From the NCBI GenBank assembly GCA_018399295.1, contig JAGYOO010000117.1:1-5337 (forward strand): a stretch of DNA of 5,337 nucleotides. The letters run 5' to 3'. The position numbers were made by a program, and so were the translations under genes. This document shows, in pieces, positions 1 through 4,367 of the stretch. This DNA comes from Candidatus Omnitrophota bacterium. Its GTDB lineage: Bacteria > Omnitrophota > Gorgyraeia > B26-G9. The notes under the pieces are model-generated. The model was given only the letters and a program-made list of their open reading frames with translations, was not told where the DNA came from and made no database searches. Position 1 is the first letter of the stretch, and every line of letters begins with the position of its first letter.

Positions 1-150
1 GATCCGGCGCTGAATAGTTCCGTATCGCGGCGATATCTCCCGCAGGGTTTCTCCGGCACTATCTTCTTTACCTGAAATAAGGGTGAATCCGGCCAGGATT
101 ACTATCGCGGCCAGCAGGCCAAAAATAAGCTTGGTTTTGTTATTCTTCAT
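1..150 (-). CDS. Probable membrane-anchored periplasmic adaptor (HlyD/MacA-type membrane fusion protein), N-terminal 50 residues only
   Basis: Only the first 50 codons are in the window; the gene continues past position 1. The ATG at 150-148 opens a frame with a basic start (MKNNKTK), one hydrophobic segment at about residues 8-26 (LIFGLLAAIVILAGFTLIS) and then a polar stretch ending SPRYGTIQRRI. Adaptors of the HlyD/MacA/AcrA class have this layout: a single N-terminal anchor, then a 'V..G.i...v..tG' lead-in to the beta-barrel and lipoyl parts. Such proteins link an inner-membrane ABC or RND transporter to a TolC channel. The gene overlaps the 3' end of the TolC-family gene by 11 bp, which implies co-translation. 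An AGGAGG ribosome binding site at 167-162 lies inside the upstream gene, 11 nt from the ATG. The assignment rests on topology and neighbour rather than on a seen core domain, so another membrane-anchored protein is possible. Confidence 0.72.
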   Translation of the reverse strand, partial: MKNNKTKLIFGLLAAIVILAGFTLISGKEDSAGETLREISPRYGTIQRRI

Positions 151-1408
151 ATTCCAGTATTCCTCCTTTTGCCTGGATCCATCCGGCCTCGGCAATCAGC
201 AAATTCGCCCGGGAATCCAGAAAGGCCTTCTTTCTGTTGACTAAATTATCTTCAATGATTATCCAGTCATTGAACGAGATGAGTCCGTTCGAATACTGGG
301 CATTGGCGATCTTGGCCCTGGTCTCGGCCGCTCTCAGGTAACGCTGCTGCACCGACACCCGGTCAATCGCGTCCTGATACTGGGTCCAGGTCTTTTCCAG
401 AGTAAATATAACCGTATCCCGTCCGCCGCGTTCTCTGGCCTCAGCCTGTTCCAGCCGGGATTCGGCGCGGGAGACATTGGCAACGCGGCTGCCCCCTTCA
501 AACAGAGGGAACGACAGGCTCACGCCCGCGGACCAGCTGTCATCCTCCGGCGGCCAGACCGCGGCGCTGCGGCCCATTGAGCCGCTGAGGTATATCTGGG
601 GAAAGAAGTCGGCTCTGGCGGACTTTACGCCCTGCCGGACTGCCTCTTTACGGGAAGAAAGTTCTTTTAGAAACGGGGTGGTCTGGGCCAGATTTTCCAG
701 ATCAGGTTTAACCTGTTCGGTTTCAACCGCCTCAAAATCTCCCGCGACTTTGATCGGTGTAAATTCTTGCCGGCCCAGATCGGTTAAAAGCTCCCGCTGC
801 GCCAGGATTAGATTCCGTTCAGCCTGATCGACCTCAAACCGGGCCTGAGCCAGATCAGCCTGGGCGGTAAGCAATGACCCCTCGTGTTCCCGCCCGGCCT
901 CGTAACGCAGTTTGACCAGTTTCAGATTCTGATCTCTGCGGGAGGCGATCTCCCGGGTTATGGAAACAAGCTCCTGGGCCCTTAACAGGCCGGCAAACGC
1001 GGACCGCAGGCTGAAGCGGACATCGGATGAGGCCACCGCATAGCCGTACTGGGAGGCATTTAGAGTCGCCTCCGCGGCTTTGATATTGCTGGAGGCCTTA
1101 AATCCGTCAAACAACAGCTGCCGGGCAGAGATCCCGTAAGAAAAGGATTTTGTATCAGCGGAATCGTCAGCACCGCTCCTTCTGCCGCTGAGATCGCTGC
1201 TGATCTGAGGCAGAATGCTGCTGCGGGTAATCGCCTTATCTTCCTCAGCCTGGTTAACATTTTCCCAGGCCACGCTAAGGTCAGGATTATTCTCCGCTGC
1301 CTCACGCACGCACTGTTCCCAGGTAAGGAGCCCTCCTCCGGCAAACACGTTCGGGATAAAAGAAGAAAGAAAAATCAGTATTATAGCTATTCTTACAATC
1401 ATAGACAT
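140..1408 (-). CDS. TolC-family outer-membrane efflux channel protein
   Basis: A 422-residue protein, within the usual size for TolC/OEP proteins, which form trimeric outer-membrane channels with a long periplasmic alpha-barrel. A signal peptide covers about residues 1-23 (hydrophobic core VRIAIILIFLSSFIP, probable cleavage after VFA). The two-fold internal repeat of the family is visible. 'LTWEQCVREAAENNPDL' at 28-44 begins repeat one. 'QLLFDGFKAS' at 97-106 matches 'SFPLFEGGSRVA' at 299-310. 'LRYEAGREHEGSLLTAQADL' at 167-186 matches 'AQYSNGLISFNDWIIIEDNL' at 370-389. Helices between them are rich in Ala, Gln, Glu and Arg. There is no lipobox Cys at the cleavage site, so it is probably not a lipoprotein. 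The next gene starts inside its last codons. The ATG at 1408 gives the full signal peptide, and Met3 (1402) is an alternative. Neither has a clear Shine-Dalgarno sequence; the 5' side is a heptamer repeat. Confidence 0.93.
   Translation of the reverse strand: MSMIVRIAIILIFLSSFIPNVFAGGGLLTWEQCVREAAENNPDLSVAWENVNQAEEDKAITRSSILPQISSDLSGRRSGADDSADTKSFSYGISARQLLFDGFKASSNIKAAEATLNASQYGYAVASSDVRFSLRSAFAGLLRAQELVSITREIASRRDQNLKLVKLRYEAGREHEGSLLTAQADLAQARFEVDQAERNLILAQRELLTDLGRQEFTPIKVAGDFEAVETEQVKPDLENLAQTTPFLKELSSRKEAVRQGVKSARADFFPQIYLSGSMGRSAAVWPPEDDSWSAGVSLSFPLFEGGSRVANVSRAESRLEQAEARERGGRDTVIFTLEKTWTQYQDAIDRVSVQQRYLRAAETRAKIANAQYSNGLISFNDWIIIEDNLVNRKKAFLDSRANLLIAEAGWIQAKGGILEYEE
162..167 (-). promoter_or_regulatory. 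Ribosome binding site for the adaptor gene, inside the TolC-family CDS
   Basis: Read on the minus strand this is AGGAGG, 11 nt before the ATG at 150. It overlaps the Lys-Gly-Gly codons near the end of the channel protein. It supports the chosen start of the partial downstream gene and translation coupled to the upstream gene. The spacing is slightly longer than the usual optimum. Confidence 0.6.
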
Positions 1409-1415
1409 AGAGGTC

Positions 1416-1464
1416 AGGTTATAGGTTACAGGTCTCAGATCTTAAGTCTTAGGTCTTAGGTCTC
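1416..1464. repeat. Seven tandem degenerate heptamers (consensus AGGTCTT) upstream of the TolC-family gene
   Basis: Seven consecutive 7-bp units in perfect register on the plus strand: AGGTTAT, AGGTTAC, AGGTCTC, AGATCTT, AAGTCTT, AGGTCTT, AGGTCTC. The array fills most of the 70-bp gap between the AbrB-like gene and the TolC-family gene and stops 7 bp short of the channel ATG. In the transcript it would read as AAGACCT-type units, taking the place where a Shine-Dalgarno sequence is expected. Its function is unknown. It resembles the short heptanucleotide intergenic repeats known from some bacteria, and may be neutral slippage-derived DNA. Confidence 0.85.
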
Positions 1465-1478
1465 CCTGTGAAAAAAGC

Positions 1479-1709
1479 TTAGGTAACTTCTTTTTTCATC
1501 ATGGAAAGGTGTTCTTCCAGAAACTTAAGAAACTCGTTGAACTCCACCTCAGGAATTAGACTTATTATTTTTTTCTGGGGGGGGCCGGAAATAATAATCA
1601 CACTATCGCCCGGCTTGATACCAAGTGTCTTCCTGGCCTCAGCGGGAATAACAATCTGCCCTTTGGTTCCAACCGTCGCCTTGCCAAAAAATTTAGGTGC
1701 TCCCGGCAT
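1479..1709 (-). CDS. AbrB/MazE/SpoVT-family DNA-binding protein, probable regulator of the export operon
   Basis: A 76-residue protein with a clear swapped-hairpin AbrB domain at about residues 8-53. The signature 'GKATVGTKGQIVIPAEARKTLGIKPGDSV' has the family pattern (K)GQIVIP.E.RK.LGIKPGD, followed by the second beta-hairpin (VIIIS...KKIISLIP). Residues 56-73 (EFNEFLKFLEEHLSMMKK) form a probable amphipathic helix, longer than in minimal antitoxins. Such proteins dimerise and bind operator DNA with the N-terminal hairpins. No toxin gene (MazF, PIN/VapC, Doc) is adjacent, so a transcription regulator is likelier than an antitoxin. It lies first in an apparent operon, 70 bp ahead of a TolC-family channel gene. 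The start at 1709 is set by a strong GGGAGG site 5 nt upstream. Three phased GTATGA half-sites lie 36 nt above the ATG, which suggests autoregulation (inference). Confidence 0.93.
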   Translation of the reverse strand: MPGAPKFFGKATVGTKGQIVIPAEARKTLGIKPGDSVIIISGPPQKKIISLIPEVEFNEFLKFLEEHLSMMKKEVT

Positions 1710-1714
1710 TCTTC

Positions 1715-1720
1715 CCTCCC
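1715..1720 (-). promoter_or_regulatory. Ribosome binding site of the AbrB-like gene
   Basis: GGGAGG on the minus strand, followed by GAAGA and the ATG at 1709 (5-nt spacer). It is the best Shine-Dalgarno sequence in the window and fixes the start of the 76-residue protein. Confidence 0.8.
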
Positions 1721-1745
1721 TGGATAACGTTATTCCTGTGATTAA

Positions 1746-1770
1746 GTATGATTAGTATGAAATGTCATAC
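1746..1770. promoter_or_regulatory. Candidate operator: three phased GTATGA half-sites
   Basis: On the plus strand GTATGA occurs at 1746-1751 and 1755-1760, and its inverse TCATAC at 1765-1770. The last two form a perfect 6-bp inverted repeat with a 4-bp spacer (GTATGA-AATG-TCATAC). The three sites start 9 and 10 bp apart, about one helical turn, so they face the same side of the DNA. They lie between the promoter candidate and the AbrB-like ATG, where a bound protein would block initiation or early elongation. The likely ligand is the AbrB-like protein itself (inference from position and family habit). Confidence 0.5.
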
Positions 1771-1781
1771 CTTATATACAA

Positions 1782-1810
1782 AGAATACCATAAACAATTA
1801 ATAGAAACAA
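1782..1810 (-). promoter_or_regulatory. Candidate sigma70-type promoter for the AbrB-TolC-adaptor operon
   Basis: On the minus strand TTGTTT (1810-1805) is followed after 17 bp by TATTCT (1787-1782), in AT-rich DNA. Transcription would start near 1775, just ahead of the GTATGA repeats, leaving a leader of about 65 nt. A competing -10 element, TATAAG or TATATA at about 1771-1778, cannot be excluded. The -35 box matches only the TTG of the consensus. Confidence 0.4.
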
Positions 1811-1812
1811 TA

Positions 1813-1971
1813 GGCTACTTAGGCTCTCTTGGCTATGTGCTGTGAGAACGCTCGCTTTGCTCGCTTAGCTCGGAGTTCGGAGACCGTTCAGCGTGCTTCA
1901 GCATGCTTCTCTTGGAGATCGGAGTAGGATGTGCGCGTAAGGCGCGCGAGCTTTGTGCTTTGTGCCGTGTG
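1813..1971. repeat. Cluster of degenerate short tandem repeats (9-, 10- and 7-bp units)
   Basis: Successive short arrays on the plus strand. GGCTACTTA, GGCTCTCTT, GGCTATGTG are 9-bp units from 1813. GCTCGCTTT, GCTCGCTTA, GCTCGGAGT are 9-bp units from 1850. CAGCGTGCTT, CAGCATGCTT are 10-bp units from 1889. CTTTGTG, CTTTGTG, CCGTGTG are 7-bp units from 1951. Related words recur between arrays, such as GGAG(T/A)TCGGAG at about 1873 and 1915. A small hairpin, GCGCG-TAAGG-CGCGC, lies at 1933-1947. The 9-mer TCGCTTAGC (1861-1869) is found again in the other large gap at 4079-4087. No function is assigned. Confidence 0.75.
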
Positions 1972-1980
1972 GACGCTCGC

Positions 1981-2007
1981 TGCCGTGCCTGCCGGGCAGA
2001 CACGGCA
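1981..2007. other. Strong hairpin downstream of the protease-like gene
   Basis: Plus-strand arms TGCCGTG (1981-1987) and CACGGCA (2001-2007) pair perfectly. After one C/A mismatch, CTGC and GCAG pair around a CGG loop, giving 11 pairs of 12. It begins 39 nt after the stop codon of the 648-residue gene. In that gene's direction no T-run follows the stem, so it is not a classical intrinsic terminator. On the plus strand a T-rich stretch (2011-2023) follows, but no plus-strand gene precedes it. It may protect the 3' end or pause transcription, or be a product of the TGCCGTG repeat (also at 1963-1969). Confidence 0.55.
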
Positions 2008-2046
2008 CTCATTTGTGATTTTTAATAAGCTGAGGTTGGTCTGTCT

Positions 2047-3993
2047 TTAGATCGATCTCTGCAGAGTTTGGGGAAAGGGGATCTGCGGCGCGGGGGTAAG
2101 TCGGGTATTCGGCGCCGGCTGGGGGCTGACGATCATTTTTTTCAGATCAGTCTCGGAAATAATCCGCACCTTTTCTTTCCCCGGCTTCGGCTGTTTGGGC
2201 ATGCGGCGCAGGGTAAAGCCATGGGTCTTGCTCAGTTGTTTAAGAACAAGCTCAATGTAAGCGGGAAAGGAGAAACTGTCGAAGAAATCCGCTGACTGGA
2301 GCATGGCAGTCTGGGCGTATAGCAGATCATGCCAGGTAACCTTAATGCCCTTTTCAGTTAAAACCTTACGGATGGCAACGATCTGGGCCCGAATGGCTTC
2401 ATAGGTACCCCCTTCCCACCCGTTTTCCCGGAGCATTTTCAGGCATTCGTTCATCTGAAACTCTTTGATGAACGATTCAGCAGCGGACGGGCTGAATATC
2501 CGCTCCAAAAAGGCCAACGCAAAGCTATCGCAAAAAAACTCGCCGTAGACCTCATACCCTTTTTTCCGAGTAAGTATCGGATCAGAATACCCCAGCCTGT
2601 TCAGCAGGTTGTGGGCAATCTCGTGCGCCACCACGCCGATTCCTTCCAGAGAGGTAACAAGTTTCATCATGCGCTCGCCGTATTCGAGCCGGGAATAGCA
2701 CTTATCGTCGTCAATGAACCCGGCACGCCGGATGATTAAAACAATATCGCTCAATTCCCGTTCAGGCAACTCATGTAAATGTTTGTTACTGCTCAACAGA
2801 ACCGCCAGATTGTAGATTTTCAGACTGTGGATGTTGTGGCGTAACCGGCCAACCTTTTCAAAATCAAACAGAAACCGCTCCACTTCATCCCGCGAGGAGT
2901 TATACCAGCTCATGAGCCCGGCGGCCAGCGGCTGGTTCAGCCGGATGAGCATGATCTGGCTGTAAAGCGCGGCCTCGACCCAGGCCAGATCCTGCCTGGA
3001 AACCGCGCGGCTGATCACGGCGCGCAAAAACTCCGGGTCATTGGGAAAATAAGCGAGTAGATTACCGGTAAAATCCTCCGGAGTCAGCCTGGCCTCGTCC
3101 AGGACCTTTATCACCTGTTCCGGAGCAGGGTTTGGGGGAAGATCAAGGACTTCACTATCCGGCCGCAGAGCGGCCAAAGCACAGAACAGAGGCGCGAACC
3201 GGGGCGAGCGATCGAACAGTCTGACTATTTCCTGAAACCAGCCCGAATCAGTGCCTTCAGCCAAAATCCGGTTCACCGGCCCCCTTGCCTTTTCGGAAAG
3301 ACCATAGTAAAAAGCCAGGAAGCGCAACCGAGCCTCGCGGCCCGCGCCGGACAGCAGCGGAAGTATCTCATGCTGGTTCCAACCGGCGTCAAAACTCAGC
3401 ATCAGTTCCATGTCCTTAAAATAAGCGTTCAGCACGCGAATATCCGTGTCTGAAAACCGGGTCTGCTCTTTCTGCAAACAGCGCAGCAGAAACACGGCAT
3501 TGTTTCCCGCCTCAGCCACGGCCCGGCCCAGAGTCTCCGGTTTGTAGTTTTTTAACTGCCCGGTTTCAGCCTCTAAGGCTAACAGCCGCAAACCGCCCAG
3601 CCCCTGCGGTGAAAGGTTTTCATCTTCCGTATACAATGATCGCAGCAAAGCGAGGGTTCCTCTTGCCGACAGCCGGGGCATGGCCAGCCGCACCAAAGGC
3701 AACAGATTCTTATTCACTTTTTTTAAGGCCAGCCAGAGGCGGGTGCCGTAAAAAATCTTGTGCTGCTCAATAAGCCGGGAGTATTGGATATCAGGCGCAA
3801 AACCCAAAGAGTCAAGGCCGGACACGCTCTGCCCAAGCCTTAACTGAAAGTCCTTTTGCAATGAGTCCAAGACCAAATGCGGAGCAAGACGATCAGGACG
3901 GCACGCGTCCTGGCCCAACACCAGGGAAACGGGAAACGCGAGGTTTCCGATTAGAGAAATGAGCGCCAGAAAGGCAAAATGTCTGTTTTTCAT
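2047..3993 (-). CDS. Exported protein with a C-terminal HExxH zinc-metallopeptidase-like domain
   Basis: A 648-residue protein with a signal peptide at about residues 1-27 (MKNRH, then a hydrophobic core, probable cleavage near SLVLG/Q), so it probably acts in the periplasm or outside the cell. Residues 30 to about 400 are Leu/Ala-rich and probably mostly helical, with no family I recognise. At 457-461 'AHEIAHNLL' is a textbook HExxH site: His457 and His461 as zinc ligands, Glu458 as catalytic base. Twenty-four residues later 'GEFFCDSFALAFL' supplies Glu485 and Asp489, the kind of downstream Glu ligand and 'E...D.FA' helix seen in gluzincin-like peptidases such as the M48 and M78/IrrE types. 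The tail (about 598-645) is Pro/Lys-rich and probably disordered. It is flanked by gaps of 337 and 374 bp, so it is likely monocistronic. There is no clear Shine-Dalgarno before the ATG; the signal peptide supports this start. Catalysis is inferred; substrate unknown. Confidence 0.85.
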   Translation of the reverse strand: MKNRHFAFLALISLIGNLAFPVSLVLGQDACRPDRLAPHLVLDSLQKDFQLRLGQSVSGLDSLGFAPDIQYSRLIEQHKIFYGTRLWLALKKVNKNLLPLVRLAMPRLSARGTLALLRSLYTEDENLSPQGLGGLRLLALEAETGQLKNYKPETLGRAVAEAGNNAVFLLRCLQKEQTRFSDTDIRVLNAYFKDMELMLSFDAGWNQHEILPLLSGAGREARLRFLAFYYGLSEKARGPVNRILAEGTDSGWFQEIVRLFDRSPRFAPLFCALAALRPDSEVLDLPPNPAPEQVIKVLDEARLTPEDFTGNLLAYFPNDPEFLRAVISRAVSRQDLAWVEAALYSQIMLIRLNQPLAAGLMSWYNSSRDEVERFLFDFEKVGRLRHNIHSLKIYNLAVLLSSNKHLHELPERELSDIVLIIRRAGFIDDDKCYSRLEYGERMMKLVTSLEGIGVVAHEIAHNLLNRLGYSDPILTRKKGYEVYGEFFCDSFALAFLERIFSPSAAESFIKEFQMNECLKMLRENGWEGGTYEAIRAQIVAIRKVLTEKGIKVTWHDLLYAQTAMLQSADFFDSFSFPAYIELVLKQLSKTHGFTLRRMPKQPKPGKEKVRIISETDLKKMIVSPQPAPNTRLTPAPQIPFPQTLQRSI

Positions 3994-4012
3994 AGTTCTG
4001 AATCTTTTATAA

Positions 4013-4041
4013 GATTTATACTATAAATCAAAATTTTGCAA
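4013..4041 (-). promoter_or_regulatory. Candidate promoter with a perfect 17-bp palindrome ahead of the protease-like gene
   Basis: The plus strand reads GATTTATA-C-TATAAATC at 4013-4029, eight perfectly inverted pairs around one central base, 20 bp upstream of the ATG at 3993. On the minus strand a weak promoter can be placed over it: TTGCAA (4041-4036), a 15-bp gap, then TATAAA (4020-4015), which is half of the palindrome. A regulator bound at the palindrome would therefore cover the -10 box. The promoter match is poor in spacing; the palindrome itself is certain. Confidence 0.45.
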
Positions 4042-4116
4042 GGAGTTGGTGAATTATTTTTTTGAGGCAAGAGACGCTTCGCTTAGCACGCTCACTATGT
4101 TCGCTTGCGATTCTTT

Positions 4117-4147
4117 TATGAGCTTATGAGCTGTGAGCTTATGAGCT
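4117..4147. repeat. Tandem octamer repeat TATGAGCT
   Basis: Four consecutive units on the plus strand: TATGAGCT (4117), TATGAGCT (4125), a 7-bp variant GTGAGCT (4133) and TATGAGCT (4140). The preceding stretch 4072-4110 is made of related words (CGCTTCGCTTAGC, CGCTCAC, TTCGCTTGCG). These share TCGCTTAGC with the gap at 1861-1869, tying the two gaps to one repeat style. Confidence 0.85.
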
Positions 4148-4148
4148 A

Positions 4149-4163
4149 AGGCGCAAAGCGCCT
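4149..4163. other. Short perfect hairpin AGGCGC-AAA-GCGCCT
   Basis: A 6-bp GC-rich stem with an AAA loop, directly next to the TATGAGCT array. In either direction no T-run follows at the proper distance, so a terminator role is not supported. A similar small stem (GCGCG-TAAGG-CGCGC) sits inside the other repeat block at 1933-1947. Confidence 0.5.
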
Positions 4164-4245
4164 GCTAAAAGCTGAACTCTAATAGAAAAATACGGTATAG
4201 CGCAATGTTTATACTTTTCTGAAACACATATAATCTATGCGGAAA

Positions 4246-4329
4246 ATGAAAGTGGCACTTAAGATGTCCGGGGCGCGGGCGTCAGCATCAATTGAGGCTG
4301 CATCCGGAGGCGTTCGCGCCTTTAATTAA
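4246..4329 (+). other. Possible 27-codon plus-strand ORF with a consensus -10 box upstream (speculative)
   Basis: An ATG at 4246 opens a 27-residue frame (MKVALKMSGARASASIEAA, then SGGVRAFN) ending in TAA at 4327-4329. A perfect TATAAT lies at 4229-4234, so a transcript would begin about 5 nt before the ATG and be nearly leaderless; GGAAA just before the ATG is at most a weak ribosome site. The open frame coincides with a GC-rich patch between AT-rich flanks. It opposes every other gene in the window. Against it: the -35 region is poor, the peptide matches nothing I know, and the same bases are full of palindromes that explain the patch equally well. Confidence 0.15.
4283..4300. promoter_or_regulatory. 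18-bp near-perfect dyad centred on TCAATTGA
   Basis: CAGCATCAATTGAGGCTG differs from its own reverse complement at only one base pair position (an A opposite a G). A dyad with no loop is typical of a dimeric regulator site rather than an RNA hairpin. It is flanked by other inverted elements: TCCGG at 4267-4271 against CCGGA at 4304-4308, and AGGCG-TTCG-CGCCT at 4308-4321. It lies 68 bp downstream of the ankyrin gene and 290 bp upstream of the protease-like gene, so its target is unclear. Confidence 0.3.
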
Positions 4330-4367
4330 ACCCTGCCCCTCCTCTTCATTGAACTGAAAAAACCTTC

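Larger units (their letters stand above)
1710..2046. other. 337-bp intergenic region: promoter/operator side and repeat side
   Basis: This gap has two compositionally different halves. About 1710-1812 is AT-rich and holds the ribosome binding site, phased half-sites and promoter candidate of the AbrB-like gene. About 1813-2007 is GC-richer and built from short degenerate tandem repeats with 9-, 10- and 7-bp units and two hairpins (1933-1947 and 1981-2007). I see no convincing gene on either strand; the longest plus-strand reading here (1835-1927, 30 codons) has no ribosome binding site and simply translates the repeats. Confidence 0.8.
3994..4367. other. 374-bp intergenic region with palindromes, micro-repeats and a GC-rich patch
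   Basis: From low to high coordinates: AT-rich promoter side of the 648-residue gene with a perfect palindrome (about 4000-4045); a micro-repeat block (about 4070-4163); an AT-rich stretch containing a plus-strand TATAAT (about 4180-4245); a GC-rich palindromic patch that is open in one plus-strand frame (4246-4329); and a short tail to the ankyrin gene stop. I see no intrinsic terminator with a T-run after the ankyrin gene. No RNA gene is recognised. Confidence 0.8.

Noticed and set aside
477..827. 116-codon plus-strand open frame opposite the TolC-family gene
   Set aside because: The Arg/Ser-rich composition is typical of the antisense of a GC-biased gene; no domain, and the opposite strand has a recognisable protein.
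1060..1344. 94-codon open frame on the same strand inside the TolC-family gene
   Set aside because: It is out of frame within an intact channel gene whose own frame shows signal peptide and family repeats, so it is a shadow and not a frameshift product.
1470..1497. Perfect inverted repeat GAAAAAAG/CTTTTTTC at the 3' end of the AbrB-like gene
   Set aside because: The stem is almost all A-T with a 12-base loop and one arm is the Lys-Lys coding end of the gene. Too weak for an intrinsic terminator, and a stop here would split a sensible operon.
1479..1709. AbrB-like protein as antitoxin of a toxin-antitoxin pair
   Set aside because: The neighbours are a long-range gap and a TolC-family channel; no small toxin gene is present on either side.
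1835..1927. 30-codon plus-strand ORF in the repeat block
   Set aside because: It simply translates the 9-bp repeats (ARF-ARL-ARS) and has no ribosome site or promoter.
2068..2295. 75-codon plus-strand open frame opposite the protease-like gene
   Set aside because: Antisense of the Pro/Lys-rich tail; no family features and no ribosome site.
4117..4147. Possible CRISPR array
   Set aside because: Units are 7-8 bp and directly tandem with no spacers; no cas genes nearby.
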